DNA of 61,893 nucleotides, from contig NZ_JAUSKL010000033.1 in assembly GCF_030646925.1 (NCBI RefSeq), forward strand, positions 1 to 61,893, given 5' to 3'. The number at the start of each line of letters is the position of its first letter. Position 1 is the first letter of the stretch. Position numbers and translations under genes: made by a program. This stretch comes from Candidatus Binatus sp. (GTDB taxonomy: Bacteria; Desulfobacterota; Binatia; Binatales; Binataceae). The notes under the pieces are model-generated. The model did not search any database, was not told the origin of the DNA, and saw only the letters and a program-made list of their open reading frames with translations. This document shows, in pieces, positions 28,184-37,476 of this stretch.

Positions 28184-29266
28184 TTGGTCGAATCGATGAG
28201 GCTCACGAAAGCTATCGGCAAAGCAGCCGCATCGCTGGCGTTGGTCGCGATGCTGTCACTTGTCCTCGCACGACCCGCACGCTCCGAATCACAAGTTCCC
28301 TTTCCAGCCCCCAAGACCATCCAGCCGAACATCGATTTCTGGGTCCAAGTTTTCACCGCGTACTCGTACCGTGACTTCGTCATTCTGGATCGCGACAACG
28401 TCTGGCGCACCTATCAAATCTATCGTTTGCCCGGCGAGGGTCAGCCGTCGCGCACGGATATCGAATGGGCCAACGCCTACTTGAAGACCAAGTACGGCGC
28501 GATCCTGACGCGCCTCGGCTCGGGCCGCGAGCCATCGAACTGGGAAGAACGGCGCGTGGCCGCGATGTTCAAGGGCGAGCCGCTGAGCGCCTACAACGAG
28601 GCGGCGCAGAATCTCCGCGTGCAGGAAGGACTCTGCGAGCAGTTCCGCGAGGGCTTGCTGCGGAGCCGCTACTATCGGCCGACGATGGAGAAGATCTTCA
28701 AGACGGCGGGCGTGCCGCCCGAACTGGTGACGCTGGCGCACGTCGAATCGGGCTTCCACGGCGGCGCGAAATCAGGCGCGGGCGCGGTCGGTATCTGGCA
28801 GTTCACGCGCGGCACCGGCAAGCAGTACATGAAGATCACGCCGTATCACGACGATCGGCTGAACCCGGTGCGTTCGACCGAGGCCGCGGCCAAGCTTTTG
28901 CGCGCGAACTATGAGACGCTTGGTGATTGGCCGCTGGCGATCACCGCATACAACTATGGCACGGGCGGGACCGCGCGGGCCGCGAGCATCTATGGCGGCG
29001 ACTACTGCAAGATGGTCGAGCGGTACAATGGGCCGCGTTTCGGCTTTGCGGTAAAGAACTACTACTCTGAGTTCCTGGCCGCACTTCACGTGCATCGCTA
29101 CGAGGACAAGTATTTCCCCGGAATTGCCGACGAGGCGACGATACGTCCGGCGCCGATCAAGTGCGATCTTACGCCGCCCAAGAGTGCGAGGAAATCGCGC
29201 ACCGCGAAAGTCCGCAAAGTTTCGACCAAAGCATCGCATCGAACCAAGAGCCAACAAAAAATCTGA
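28184..29266 (+). CDS. lytic murein transglycosylase (SLT domain, MltD-like)
   Basis: A 360-residue exported peptidoglycan-cleaving enzyme. The signal peptide spans about residues 1-34. The SLT domain begins near 175; the catalytic Glu 188 is in LAHVESGFHG, followed by GAVGIWQFTRGTGKQYM and the AITAYNYG motif. The tail (about 325-360) is very basic, rich in Lys, Arg, Ser and Thr, and may bind the wall. The start may be TTG 28184, with AGGGGGAA 3-11 nt upstream; ATG 28196 is also possible. It stands alone. Confidence 0.88.
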   Translation: MVESMRLTKAIGKAAASLALVAMLSLVLARPARSESQVPFPAPKTIQPNIDFWVQVFTAYSYRDFVILDRDNVWRTYQIYRLPGEGQPSRTDIEWANAYLKTKYGAILTRLGSGREPSNWEERRVAAMFKGEPLSAYNEAAQNLRVQEGLCEQFREGLLRSRYYRPTMEKIFKTAGVPPELVTLAHVESGFHGGAKSGAGAVGIWQFTRGTGKQYMKITPYHDDRLNPVRSTEAAAKLLRANYETLGDWPLAITAYNYGTGGTARAASIYGGDYCKMVERYNGPRFGFAVKNYYSEFLAALHVHRYEDKYFPGIADEATIRPAPIKCDLTPPKSARKSRTAKVRKVSTKASHRTKSQQKI

Positions 29267-29379
29267 CCGCGCCCCGCAGTGATTTGCGCGTCGATCAGCC
29301 GCGAGTGCTGGGCGCCAGGATTCGATCCTTGGATCTCATTGCGCGAAAACTCTCACGTTCGCGCAACATTGCAGAAGGA

Positions 29380-29422
29380 GCCGGGATTCTTCGGCTGCGC
29401 AACCTTCGCTTCAGAATGAGCG
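29380..29422. repeat. half copy of the dispersed hairpin repeat
   Basis: In the 349-bp gap 29267-29615, one arm of the repeat remains (GCCGGGATTCTTCGGCTGCG through TTCGCTTCAGAATGAG). The rest of the gap has no gene that I can support. Confidence 0.65.
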
Positions 29423-29615
29423 GGCGCAGCGCGGCGCGTTGCTCTGGAAATGGGGCGTGGTTGTGGTAGTAAGGAGTGCGCAGCCGCGTTTTGGGGCTCG
29501 ATGCTATTGGCCTCGCGATCGTGACACGACAGTCCACGATCGTGAACTTGACAAGGGTCGAGTGCCGCGACGCGCGCGCGATATTTATTACTCGCCGACT
29601 ACAAGGAGCAATTGG

Positions 29616-30704
29616 ATGAAAGCTGCTGTGTTTCACGGACCGAAGCTGCCGCTCAGTATCGAGGATGTCGAACTCGACAAGCCGCAGGATCGCGAGGTCC
29701 TGATCAAAACGTTCGCGAGCGGCGTGTGCCATAGCGATCTGCACTTCGTCGATGGATTTTATCCGTATGCGGCGCCGGCCGTACTGGGGCATGAGGCGGC
29801 GGGAATCGTCGAGGAAGTCGGACGCCAGGTGACGTACGTGAAGCCGGGCGACCACGTGATTTGCTGCTTGTCGGTGTTCTGCGGCAATTGCGAGCAGTGC
29901 ATGTCGGGGCATCCGAATCGATGCTCGAACAAGGTGGCGACGCAGCGCGACCCCAAGGACAAGCCGCGCATCTCGCAGAAAGGCAAGCTGATGAATCAGT
30001 TTCTCGACATCTCGTCGTACTGCGAAAAGATGCTGCTGCATGAGAACGCGGTGGTGAAGATTCGCGAGGATATCCCGCTTGATCGCGCGGCGCTGATCGG
30101 ATGCGGCGTGACGACCGGGGTCGGCGCGGTGCTCAATACGGCGAAGATCGAGCCGGGCTCGACGGTGGCGGTGTTCGGCGCGGGCGGCGTGGGACTGGCG
30201 GCGATCCAGGGTGCGCGAATCGCGGGCGCGCGCAAAATAATCGCGGTCGATACGTTCGAGGGCAAGCTCGCGATGGCGAAGCGGCTTGGCGCGACCGACG
30301 CGGTCGATGCGTCGAACAGCGATCCGATCGAGGAAATCAAGAAGCTCACTGGCGGCGCCGGCGTCGATTACTCATTCGAGGCGATCGGGCTCAAGAAGAC
30401 CGCGGAGCAGGCATTCATGTCGCTCAAGCCGGGCGGCACCGCGACGGTGATCGGCATGATCCCGGTGGGGCAGAAGGTCGAGATCGACGGCTTCATGTTT
30501 TTGACGGAGCGCAAGCTGCAGGGCAGCAACATGGGCTCGAATCGCTTCCGGATCGACATGCCGCGATATATCGATTTCTACTTGCAGGGCCGTTTGAAGC
30601 TCGACGAGATGATCAGCAAGCGCGACAAACTCGAAAACGTGAACGAAGCGTTCCGCGCAATGAAGGCGGGCGAAGTGGCGCGCACGGTCCTGATGTTCAA
30701 TTAA
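29616..30704 (+). CDS. zinc-dependent alcohol dehydrogenase, tandem copy 1
   Basis: A 362-residue MDR-family dehydrogenase of the COG1062 (AdhC-like) type. Catalytic zinc: GVCHSDLHFVDG and GHEAAGIVEEVG. Structural zinc lobe: CGNCEQCMSGHPNRC. Nucleotide site: VFGAGGVGLAAIQGARIAGA. The ATG follows AAGGAG at 29603-29608, 7 nt upstream; upstream in-frame residues are spurious. The gene is followed 59 bp later by a close paralogue, and the two differ near the substrate side (FYPYAAP against LYMWPAP), so they may prefer different alcohols. Confidence 0.9.
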   Translation: MKAAVFHGPKLPLSIEDVELDKPQDREVLIKTFASGVCHSDLHFVDGFYPYAAPAVLGHEAAGIVEEVGRQVTYVKPGDHVICCLSVFCGNCEQCMSGHPNRCSNKVATQRDPKDKPRISQKGKLMNQFLDISSYCEKMLLHENAVVKIREDIPLDRAALIGCGVTTGVGAVLNTAKIEPGSTVAVFGAGGVGLAAIQGARIAGARKIIAVDTFEGKLAMAKRLGATDAVDASNSDPIEEIKKLTGGAGVDYSFEAIGLKKTAEQAFMSLKPGGTATVIGMIPVGQKVEIDGFMFLTERKLQGSNMGSNRFRIDMPRYIDFYLQGRLKLDEMISKRDKLENVNEAFRAMKAGEVARTVLMFN

Positions 30705-30763
30705 CCTGATCCAATTTGCGGCGCGCTGGCGCAAATCAAAAATCGAAATCAAGGAGCAATCCG

Positions 30764-31849
30764 ATGAAAGCAGCAGTCTTCAGAGGACCGAATCAGCCGC
30801 TGACGATCGAACAGGTCGATATCGACGAGCCGAAGGAGCGCGAAGTAGTCGTCCGCACGGTGGCGAGCGGCGTATGCCACAGCGATTTGCATTTCGTGGA
30901 CGGCCTCTACATGTGGCCCGCGCCCGCCGTGCTCGGGCATGAGGCGGCTGGCGTGGTGGAGAAAGTCGGCTCGCAGGTTTCGTATTTGAAGCCGGGCGAT
31001 CACGTGATCGCGTGCCTCTCGGTATTTTGCGGATATTGCGAGGAGTGCATGTCGGGGCATCCGAATTTGTGCTCGAACAAGGCGGCGACGCAGCGCAAGG
31101 AAACCGAGAAGCCGCGGCTCTCGCAGAAAGGCACGATGGTCAATCAGTTCGCGGACCTTTCGGGATACGCCGAGAAGATGCTGCTGCATGAGAACGCGCT
31201 GGTGAAAATTCCGGACAACGTGCCGCTCGATCGCGCGGCGCTGATTGGATGCGGCGTGATGACGGGCGTGGGCGCGGCGCTCAACACGGCGAAGGTCGCG
31301 CCGGGATCGACCGTCGCAGTGTGGGGAGCAGGCGGTGTCGGCCTCGCGATCATCCAGGGCGCGCGAATCGCGGGCGCGCGGATGATCATCGCGGTGGACA
31401 AGTTCGCGAGCAAGCTCGAGCTCGCGAAGAAACTCGGCGCGACGCACGCGGTGGACGCGTCGAAGGGCAACCCGGTCGAGGAAGTACAGGCACTGACCGG
31501 CGGCGGCGTCGATTATTCGTTCGAAGCGATTGGACTCAAGGTCGCGGCCGAGCAGGCATACGAATCGCTGATGGCGGGCGGAATTGCGACCATCGTCGGG
31601 ATGGTGCCGCTCGGGCAGAAGGTCGAGGTGGACGGCTTCTCGCTGCTGTATGAAAAGCGCATCCAGGGATGCTTCATGGGATCGAATCGCTTCCGCATCG
31701 ACATGCCGCGGATAATCGAGCTGTATCAGCAGGGGCGGCTCGACCTGGACGGGATGATCACGCGGCGCGGAAAACTGGAGGACGTCAATGAGGCGTTCCG
31801 CGCGATGAAAGCGGGCGAGGTGGCGCGCACGGTGCTGATGTTCGATTAG
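30764..31849 (+). CDS. zinc-dependent alcohol dehydrogenase, tandem copy 2
   Basis: A 361-residue paralogue of the preceding gene, identical at roughly three quarters of positions by eye, with all zinc ligands (GVCHSDLHFVDG, GHEAAGVVEKVG, CGYCEECMSGHPNLC) and the Rossmann motif VWGAGGVGLAIIQGARIAG conserved. AAGGAG lies 7 nt before the ATG, just as in copy 1, so the duplication included the leader. A strong terminator follows at 31879. The long open frame on the opposite strand (30749-31963) is a composition artefact. Confidence 0.9.
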   Translation: MKAAVFRGPNQPLTIEQVDIDEPKEREVVVRTVASGVCHSDLHFVDGLYMWPAPAVLGHEAAGVVEKVGSQVSYLKPGDHVIACLSVFCGYCEECMSGHPNLCSNKAATQRKETEKPRLSQKGTMVNQFADLSGYAEKMLLHENALVKIPDNVPLDRAALIGCGVMTGVGAALNTAKVAPGSTVAVWGAGGVGLAIIQGARIAGARMIIAVDKFASKLELAKKLGATHAVDASKGNPVEEVQALTGGGVDYSFEAIGLKVAAEQAYESLMAGGIATIVGMVPLGQKVEVDGFSLLYEKRIQGCFMGSNRFRIDMPRIIELYQQGRLDLDGMITRRGKLEDVNEAFRAMKAGEVARTVLMFD

Positions 31850-31878
31850 CGGCGCGAAAAATAATTTTCGAAATGCAG

Positions 31879-31912
31879 AGAGCCGGTCGGAAATCCGATC
31901 GGCTCTTTTCCT
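31879..31912 (+). terminator. intrinsic terminator after the tandem alcohol dehydrogenases
   Basis: AGAGCCGGTCGGA pairs with TCCGATCGGCTCT (13 bp with one G-T pair, 2-nt apex as drawn), followed by TTTCCTTTT. It lies 30 bp after the stop codon. Confidence 0.8.
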
Positions 31913-31987
31913 TTTCATCAACCCGAGAGGAGATTGCGGTTCGAGCGGTTCGAGAGAACTCAAAATGAAAACCGCATCGTCGAATTA

Positions 31988-32089
31988 TTTTGTCATTCAG
32001 AGGCTAAGGCTGCGACGCCGAAGAATCCCGGAGCAATGCGAGCGGGGTAAAAGATCCGGGATTCTTCGCTGCGCTCAGAATGACAAAAA
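31988..32089. repeat. hairpin-forming dispersed repeat, full copy 2
   Basis: A 102-bp element with the same design as 5016-5118: left arm beginning TTTTGTCATTCAGAGGCTAA, a short centre with GCGGGGTAAAAG, and right arm ending GCTCAGAATGACAAAA. The two intact copies differ mainly in the centre and the left arm. Confidence 0.85.
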
Positions 32090-32147
32090 GTTTGACGCAA
32101 AGGTTGTTTGATCGCTCAGGCGTGTCTAGCTATCGCGGTGCTCGATC

Positions 32148-32218
32148 GAGATCCCTCGACTCCGTCAGACTTCGCTCGGGATGAGGGAGCGGCGCAGCCG
32201 TCGCCTCAGAGTGACAAC
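32148..32218. repeat. damaged copy of the dispersed repeat
   Basis: Contains GACTTCGCTCGGGATGAG and CGCCTCAGAGTGACAAC, both recognisable arm fragments, between the intact copy and the aldo/keto reductase gene. With the terminator and the intact copy it accounts for most of the 381-bp gap 31850-32230. Confidence 0.5.
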
Positions 32219-32230
32219 GGTGGTGATTGG

Positions 32231-33343
32231 TCAGGGTTCGTCGGGGCCTTTGAAGAGCCGCATGAATTCCTCGACGGTGGCGGGCGGTTTCGCCGCGGTC
32301 GCGAGCGCGTCGCGCACGTGTTCGGCGGATTTCATCCCGACCAGCGCGACGTCGACGCCGGGCGTCGAGCGGACGAACTGGATTGAGCGTTGCGCGTCGG
32401 TGGCGAGGCCGCTCATCGCGTCGGAGACGATCGCGGGCAGTCCGCGCGATAGCTGGCCCTGCAACAACGAGGCGCTGGCGCATACTGCGAGGCCCAAGGG
32501 TTTCGCGGCTGCGAGCGTGGTGATTTTGCGGCTACCGACAAGTTGATTTGGGCGGATCACAGCTTCGGGCATCGCAAGGTTGTGCGGCAACTGGATCGCG
32601 CGGAAGTGATGCGAGTCGCCGCCGACGTCGCGCGCGATGCGGATGAGTTCGTCGAGCGAGAGCCATCCGCGCTCGGTCGGTTGCGCGCGCAGCCCGTTCC
32701 AGGTCGCGACGCCATACACGCCGATTTTTCCCGCGACGACCGCGCCTTCGAGGAAGTCGAATATCTGCGAAATCCGGCGCAGAAATTCCTTGCGCTCGAC
32801 GACCTCGAGCTGCGTCTCGGGATTGTGAAGGTAGTAGAGGTCGATAGTGTCGAGGCCGAGGTTCGCGCGAGAGAGATCGAGCATCGTGCCGATATACTTC
32901 GGCGTCATGCAGTGCGAGCCGTCCATCAGGTCGCCGGGCGCGACGATACCGGACTTGACGAAATGATCCTCGAACCACGCGCGCGGATTCTCGGGCACGC
33001 CGCCGTCGAAGGTGACGTAGCCGCCCTTGGTCGCGACGATGAATTCCTCGCGCTTGAGCTTGCCCGCGGCGACGAGTTCCGCGACGACCTTGCCGATCGT
33101 GCGTTCGCTACGCTGGAATCTGTAATTGACTGCGGTATCGATCAGGTTGATCCCACCGGTGAGCGCGGCGGTGAGCGCTTCTTCGTAGGCGCGGTCGGTC
33201 TCTTCGTCAGGCTCGCCAAGGTAGGTGCCGATTCCGATCGACGAGACCGAGACGCCAAGCATCGGGCGGAAATTTCCCGGCATCGCAGGGAAGCGTTTGG
33301 CGTATTCGGCGGTGCCGTCGGCAGTCGCGCGCCCTTTGAGCAT
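32231..33343 (-). CDS. aldo/keto reductase
   Basis: A 370-residue TIM-barrel NADPH-dependent reductase. The catalytic tetrad is indicated by GGINLIDTAVNYRFQRSERT (Asp and Tyr), FIVATKGG (Lys) and IDLYYLHNPE (His). The closing STPGVDVALVGMKSAEHVRD is the usual cofactor-binding region. It is somewhat longer than the typical ~320 residues, with an insertion around the GDLMDGSHCMTPKYI segment. Same strand as, and 52 bp downstream of, the VOC gene, so probably the last gene of a methyltransferase-VOC-reductase operon. Carbonyl substrate unknown. Confidence 0.87.
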   Translation of the reverse strand: MLKGRATADGTAEYAKRFPAMPGNFRPMLGVSVSSIGIGTYLGEPDEETDRAYEEALTAALTGGINLIDTAVNYRFQRSERTIGKVVAELVAAGKLKREEFIVATKGGYVTFDGGVPENPRAWFEDHFVKSGIVAPGDLMDGSHCMTPKYIGTMLDLSRANLGLDTIDLYYLHNPETQLEVVERKEFLRRISQIFDFLEGAVVAGKIGVYGVATWNGLRAQPTERGWLSLDELIRIARDVGGDSHHFRAIQLPHNLAMPEAVIRPNQLVGSRKITTLAAAKPLGLAVCASASLLQGQLSRGLPAIVSDAMSGLATDAQRSIQFVRSTPGVDVALVGMKSAEHVRDALATAAKPPATVEEFMRLFKGPDEP

Positions 33344-33395
33344 CGATGATCTCCTTGGGTCAGATGACAGCGCGCGTTGTTCGGCTACAGAATTC

Positions 33396-33785
33396 TCAGA
33401 GTGATTGAGTACTCAAAGTTGGTTCGTACAGCGCCTGGATCACGTTGCCGTCGGGGTCGCGGATGTAGAATGACACCGAGCCGTCGCGATGATGCTTCAG
33501 CGGATGCACGATGTCGAGGCCGGCGCCGCGCGCCCATATGTAAGCGGCTTCGACATCTTCAACGGTCGGCACGATGAAGCCGAAGTGATCGAGCGACTGG
33601 ACATCGGCGTGGCCGTAAGTGCCGCGATGCAGCGCGATATTGTCCGAGCCGGAACTCAAGTATGCGTTCTCGGGATCGGGCTGCCATACGAGCTTCATCC
33701 CGAATACGCGCGAATAAAATTCGACGGCTCGATCGACGTCGAGTACTCGCAACGCCAGATGCCGCATGCCGCTGTTCTTGATCAA
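33396..33785 (-). CDS. VOC (glyoxalase-like) family protein
   Basis: A 129-residue single-domain VOC protein: MRHLALRVLDVDRAVEFYSR at the start, DHFGFIVPTVEDVEAAY in the middle and FYIRDPDGNVIQALYEP at the end, with metal-ligand positions apparently kept. Its ATG overlaps the methyltransferase stop by 4 nt (33782-33785), so the two are translationally coupled. Reaction unknown. Confidence 0.83.
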   Translation of the reverse strand: MIKNSGMRHLALRVLDVDRAVEFYSRVFGMKLVWQPDPENAYLSSGSDNIALHRGTYGHADVQSLDHFGFIVPTVEDVEAAYIWARGAGLDIVHPLKHHRDGSVSFYIRDPDGNVIQALYEPTLSTQSL

Positions 33786-34423
33786 GGGTTCACCTCGAGC
33801 GTTCGGTAGCCGACCACGGCCCAGATCGGATCGGAGGGCGGCGAGGTCGGCTCGCTCTTGTCGATGAAATCCATGTTCTCAAACCGGCCGCCTTCAATAA
33901 AGTACCGCGCGACGAGTTTGGAGCGGTCGTAATCGTCTAGATGCTGCCAGACGGCGATCGCCTTGGTCGGGAACATCCGATTGGAATACGTCACGACGAA
34001 GGGCGCGCCCGGTTTCAGGATCCGGCCGACTTCGGCGAAGACCTCGAGCGGCCGAATCATGTATTGAATCGAGACGGTGACGACGGCGGCGTCGAACTCG
34101 GCGTCGTTGAAGGGGAGGCGCGGCTCGCGATTGAGATTGTGGATCACGATTTCGTTAAGCGCCGGATTATTTTCCATCTCGGGGCGATTCATACCGAGGC
34201 CGACGACGCGCGAAGGCCGGAGATGCGCTGGCAAATGCGATCGCCAACTGCTCATCAGGTCGAGAATCATGCCGCCTTGCGGAAGAAGTTGGGCGTAGAT
34301 GTCGGAGACTTTGGCGATCGCGCCGTCGTCGATATGAACGACGAGCCGCGGCGTCGAATAAAATAGCTCATCGTCGGAGTCGTCGATGCGGAGGAAGAAT
34401 TCCAGTGGCATAGGTTTGTCCAT
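33782..34423 (-). CDS. SAM-dependent methyltransferase-like protein
   Basis: A 213-residue class I methyltransferase-type protein. Motif I is divergent: MILDLMSSWRSHLP replaces the usual DxGxGxG, although the acidic LDL start and the later VVGLGMN are in the expected places. LPFNDAEFDAAVVTVSIQYM and EVGRILKPGAPFVVTYSNRM are the typical motif II/III region. It starts the operon that includes the VOC and aldo/keto reductase genes and is divergent from the IclR gene. Because the glycine-rich loop is degenerate, binding of SAM should not be taken for granted. Confidence 0.7.
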   Translation of the reverse strand: MDKPMPLEFFLRIDDSDDELFYSTPRLVVHIDDGAIAKVSDIYAQLLPQGGMILDLMSSWRSHLPAHLRPSRVVGLGMNRPEMENNPALNEIVIHNLNREPRLPFNDAEFDAAVVTVSIQYMIRPLEVFAEVGRILKPGAPFVVTYSNRMFPTKAIAVWQHLDDYDRSKLVARYFIEGGRFENMDFIDKSEPTSPPSDPIWAVVGYRTLEVNP

Positions 34424-34487
34424 GGGGGTGAGGTCCGATGAAGGATTATGCCTGCCTCAGTTTATCCTTAAAAATCAAATAGTTAGG

Positions 34488-34497
34488 TGCAATTGCA
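34488..34497. promoter_or_regulatory. palindrome in the divergent IclR intergenic region
   Basis: TGCAATTGCA is a perfect 10-bp palindrome in the AT-rich 186-bp spacer between the methyltransferase operon and the IclR gene. IclR-family proteins often bind such sites between divergent genes. Only the symmetry and position support this. Confidence 0.3.
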
Positions 34498-34609
34498 AAA
34501 TTTTCAGATGCGGCGTTGACGAGTCGCGGCGGTCCGTCTAGATTAAAACACCTTTCCAATTCGTACGCAGCCACCGATTTTAGACCGCGCCGCGACGAAC
34601 GGGGAACCG

Positions 34610-35392
34610 ATGGTCAGACGCGACAAAACCAACTACGTGATCCAGTCCGTCGCGCACGCGCTCGACGTGCTCGAACAGTTTTTCGGCGAAGCCGATGAAC
34701 TGGGCGTAACGGAATTGTCGAAGCGGCTCAAGCTGCATAAGAACAATGTCTTCCGTTTGCTCGCGACGCTCGAAGCGCGCGGCTATATCGAGCAAAACAA
34801 GGCCACCGAAAATTACCGGCTCGGAATCAAGTGTCTGCATCTCGGTCGCAGATACATCCATCATATGGGCCTGGTCAGGCAAGCGCGGCCGATCCTGGTC
34901 GATTTGGCGCGCAAGTGCCATGAGAGCGCGTACGTGGCGATCGTGCGGCGCGACGGTGTGGTTCCACTCGAGGCGGCGGAGGCGGAAGAGCGCGCGGTGC
35001 GGATCACGCCGCCGATCGGAATCACGCTGCCGCTCCATTGCACGGCCGCCGGCAAGGCTCATCTTGCGTTCGACGCCGAGGAGCAGCTCAAATCGGCGCT
35101 GCCGGAATCGCTCCGGCGCTACACCGACCGCACGATCGTCGAGCGCGCGGCGCTGCTGGCGCAGTTGGAGGCGGTCGCGCGCGAAGGATACGCCGTCGAT
35201 GCGGGCGAGTTCACTGAAGAAGTATCGTCGGTCGCGGTGCCGATCCGCGACTACACGCGCTCGGTGGTGGGATCGGTCGCGGTCGCGGGGCCGACGTATC
35301 GAATCGGGCCGGAGCGCATCATCAGCGAGATCGCGCCGAGCCTGCTCGACGCGGGGCGCGAGCTGTCTCATCGCCTCGGCTACAACGAGTGA
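34610..35392 (+). CDS. IclR family transcriptional regulator
   Basis: A 260-residue regulator. The N-terminal winged helix-turn-helix spans about residues 8-70 (SVAHALDVLEQFF, ELSKRLKLHKNNVFRLLATL). The effector domain has ITLPLHCTAAGKAHLAF and EEVSSVAVPIRDYTRSVVGS, typical IclR segments. It lies divergent to the methyltransferase-VOC-aldo/keto reductase operon, its most likely target. Length is normal. The effector is unknown, probably an aromatic or organic acid as in characterised relatives. Confidence 0.9.
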   Translation: MVRRDKTNYVIQSVAHALDVLEQFFGEADELGVTELSKRLKLHKNNVFRLLATLEARGYIEQNKATENYRLGIKCLHLGRRYIHHMGLVRQARPILVDLARKCHESAYVAIVRRDGVVPLEAAEAEERAVRITPPIGITLPLHCTAAGKAHLAFDAEEQLKSALPESLRRYTDRTIVERAALLAQLEAVAREGYAVDAGEFTEEVSSVAVPIRDYTRSVVGSVAVAGPTYRIGPERIISEIAPSLLDAGRELSHRLGYNE

Positions 35393-35586
35393 AGCGCGCT
35401 CGCGGGCTTATCCGAGCTGGCTTTGCGCCGGGCAGCCGCGGTTAGTAATGTTTGACTGGCTCCCGGGCCGTTGTTACCTTCTCTCGGCTTTATCAGCGCT
35501 ATTTTCGAGCACCTACGGCGATTTTTGATTCGCATCGATCCCGAAACCGATGCTTGGCATGAACCAATGCGTGGAGTGATTTTGCT

Positions 35587-36333
35587 GTGAAAATCCTGGT
35601 ACCGATCAAACGAGTTCCCGATCCTGCGACGACGATTCGCGTGCTGCCCGACGGCAGCGGTATCGCGACCGACAACGTGAAGTGGGTGATCAATCCGTTT
35701 TGCGAAATCGCGATCGAAGAGGCGCTCAGAATTAAGGAGAAGCAGACCGGTGAAGTCGTCCTGATCTGCGTCGGGCAGACGCCGTGGCAGGAGCAATTGC
35801 GCACGGGGCTCGCGATGGGCGCCGATCGCGCGATCCTGGTGAAAACCGACGCGGCGCTGGATTCGCTGGCGATCGCCGGGATTATCGCGAAGATCGCGGG
35901 CGACGAAAAGCCGGAATTGATCATCCTCGGCAAGCAGGCGATCGACGACGACGCGAATCAGATCGGCCAGATGGTGGCGGAGATGCTCGGCTGGCCGCAG
36001 GCGACGTTCGCCTCGAAGATCGAGATCGGCGCCGACAAGACCACGGTCGTGCGCGAAGTCGATGGCGGCCTCGAGACGCTGGCGTTCAAGTTGCCGGCGG
36101 TGATCACGACCGACCTGCGGCTTAACGAACCGCGCTATGCGTCGCTGCCGGGAATCATGAAGGCGCGCAAAAAAGAGATGAAGGAAATCGCGGCCGACAG
36201 CCTGGGCGTCGATCTTACGCCGAAGCTGAAAGTAAAATCGCTCGCGGCGCCGCCGAAGCGTCAGGCGGGGCGCAAAGTCGCGTCGGTGCAGGAACTGGTG
36301 GCGGTGCTGCACACGGAAGCGAAGGTGATCTAG
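35587..36333 (+). CDS. etfB: electron transfer flavoprotein beta subunit
   Basis: A 248-residue ETF beta subunit. The N-terminus KILVPIKRVPDPATTIRV and the ETF-beta signature region, VDGGLETLAFKLPAVITTDL followed by RLNEPRYASLPGIMKARKK, are characteristic. Its partner etfA begins 121 bp downstream on the same strand. The heterodimer carries FAD and AMP and passes electrons from acyl-CoA or other flavin dehydrogenases to the quinone pool, which fits the CoA-transferase-rich surroundings. No ETF:quinone oxidoreductase gene is in the window. Confidence 0.96.
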   Translation: MKILVPIKRVPDPATTIRVLPDGSGIATDNVKWVINPFCEIAIEEALRIKEKQTGEVVLICVGQTPWQEQLRTGLAMGADRAILVKTDAALDSLAIAGIIAKIAGDEKPELIILGKQAIDDDANQIGQMVAEMLGWPQATFASKIEIGADKTTVVREVDGGLETLAFKLPAVITTDLRLNEPRYASLPGIMKARKKEMKEIAADSLGVDLTPKLKVKSLAAPPKRQAGRKVASVQELVAVLHTEAKVI

Positions 36334-36454
36334 TCGCGGCGAATCGCGCTGAATCGATCGGAACATTTTGCGAAGAATTTTGCAGAAAATAAAATTGGAC
36401 TGGGCGCCCGAATCTGACGGAGACGCAGGAAGCCGGACGCTGGAGTGGTAGCAA

Positions 36455-37429
36455 ATGGGTGACGTACTAGTTTTCGCGGAACATCAGGACGGACATTTTC
36501 CCAAGACTACGCTGGTGGCGATCCACGCCGGCCTCGAGCTCGCGAAAAAGCGCGGCGGCAATGCGATCGCGGTCGTGGCGGGCGATGCGCCGGAAAGCGC
36601 GGCGACTGCGATCGCGAAGTACGGAGTCAGCAAAGTGATCGCACTGAAGCATCCGGCGCTGAAAAATTATCTCGCCGACGCGCATGCGCAGGCGTTCGCG
36701 GCGCTGGCGAAGAAGACCGGCGCGGAATTTATCCTCGCCACGGCGACCGCGATCGGCAAGGATCTGTTTCCGCGGCTGGCGGCGCGGCTCGGCGCGCCGA
36801 TGGCGTCGGAAATCACCGCGATCGGCGACGACCATACCTTCGTGCGCCCGACCTACGCGGGCAACGTGATGGCGACGGTCGAGCTCGAGGGACCGATCAA
36901 GGTGCTGACAGTGCGCGGAACCGCATACGACGCGGCCAAGCCGGGCGACGCGGCTGCGACGGTCGAAGCGCAGGACGCTGAGATCGATGCGAGCGCGCTC
37001 AAGATGGAGTTCGTGTCGTTCAACGCGACCAAGAGCGATCGCCCGCAGCTTACCGAGGCGCGGATAATCGTGTCGGGTGGACGCGGGCTTAAGTCGGGCG
37101 ACAATTTCAAGACGGTGCTCGAGCCGCTGGTCGACGAGATGGGCGCGGCGATGGGCGCGTCGCGCGCGGCCGTCGATGCGGGCTTCGTGCCCAACGATTT
37201 GCAAGTCGGGCAGACCGGCAAGGTCGTCGCGCCGGAGCTTTATATCGCGGTGGGAATTTCGGGCGCGATCCAGCATCTGGCGGGGATGAAAGACTCGAAG
37301 GTCATTTGCGCGATCAACAAGGACGAGGAAGCGCCGATTTTCGCCGTTGCGGATTACGGACTGGTCGCGGATTTGTTCAAGGCGGTGCCCGAGATGGCCG
37401 AGGAAATCAAGAAGCTGAAGCACTCCTAA
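36455..37429 (+). CDS. etfA: electron transfer flavoprotein alpha subunit
   Basis: A 324-residue ETF alpha subunit. The FAD-binding region is clear: [60 protein letters not shown] and [20 protein letters not shown]. The ATG follows GGAGTGGTAGCAA. The 378-residue open frame on the opposite strand is an artefact of codon use. Confidence 0.96.
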   Translation: MGDVLVFAEHQDGHFPKTTLVAIHAGLELAKKRGGNAIAVVAGDAPESAATAIAKYGVSKVIALKHPALKNYLADAHAQAFAALAKKTGAEFILATATAIGKDLFPRLAARLGAPMASEITAIGDDHTFVRPTYAGNVMATVELEGPIKVLTVRGTAYDAAKPGDAAATVEAQDAEIDASALKMEFVSFNATKSDRPQLTEARIIVSGGRGLKSGDNFKTVLEPLVDEMGAAMGASRAAVDAGFVPNDLQVGQTGKVVAPELYIAVGISGAIQHLAGMKDSKVICAINKDEEAPIFAVADYGLVADLFKAVPEMAEEIKKLKHS

Positions 37430-37476
37430 GGTGCTGGATGCGCCGATTCTCGTAAGAAAGTCAAAGGGTTGAAACG

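Noticed and set aside
30749-31963. 404-residue minus-strand open frame opposite the second tandem dehydrogenase
   Set aside because: Shadow frame; the sense strand has all zinc-binding motifs.
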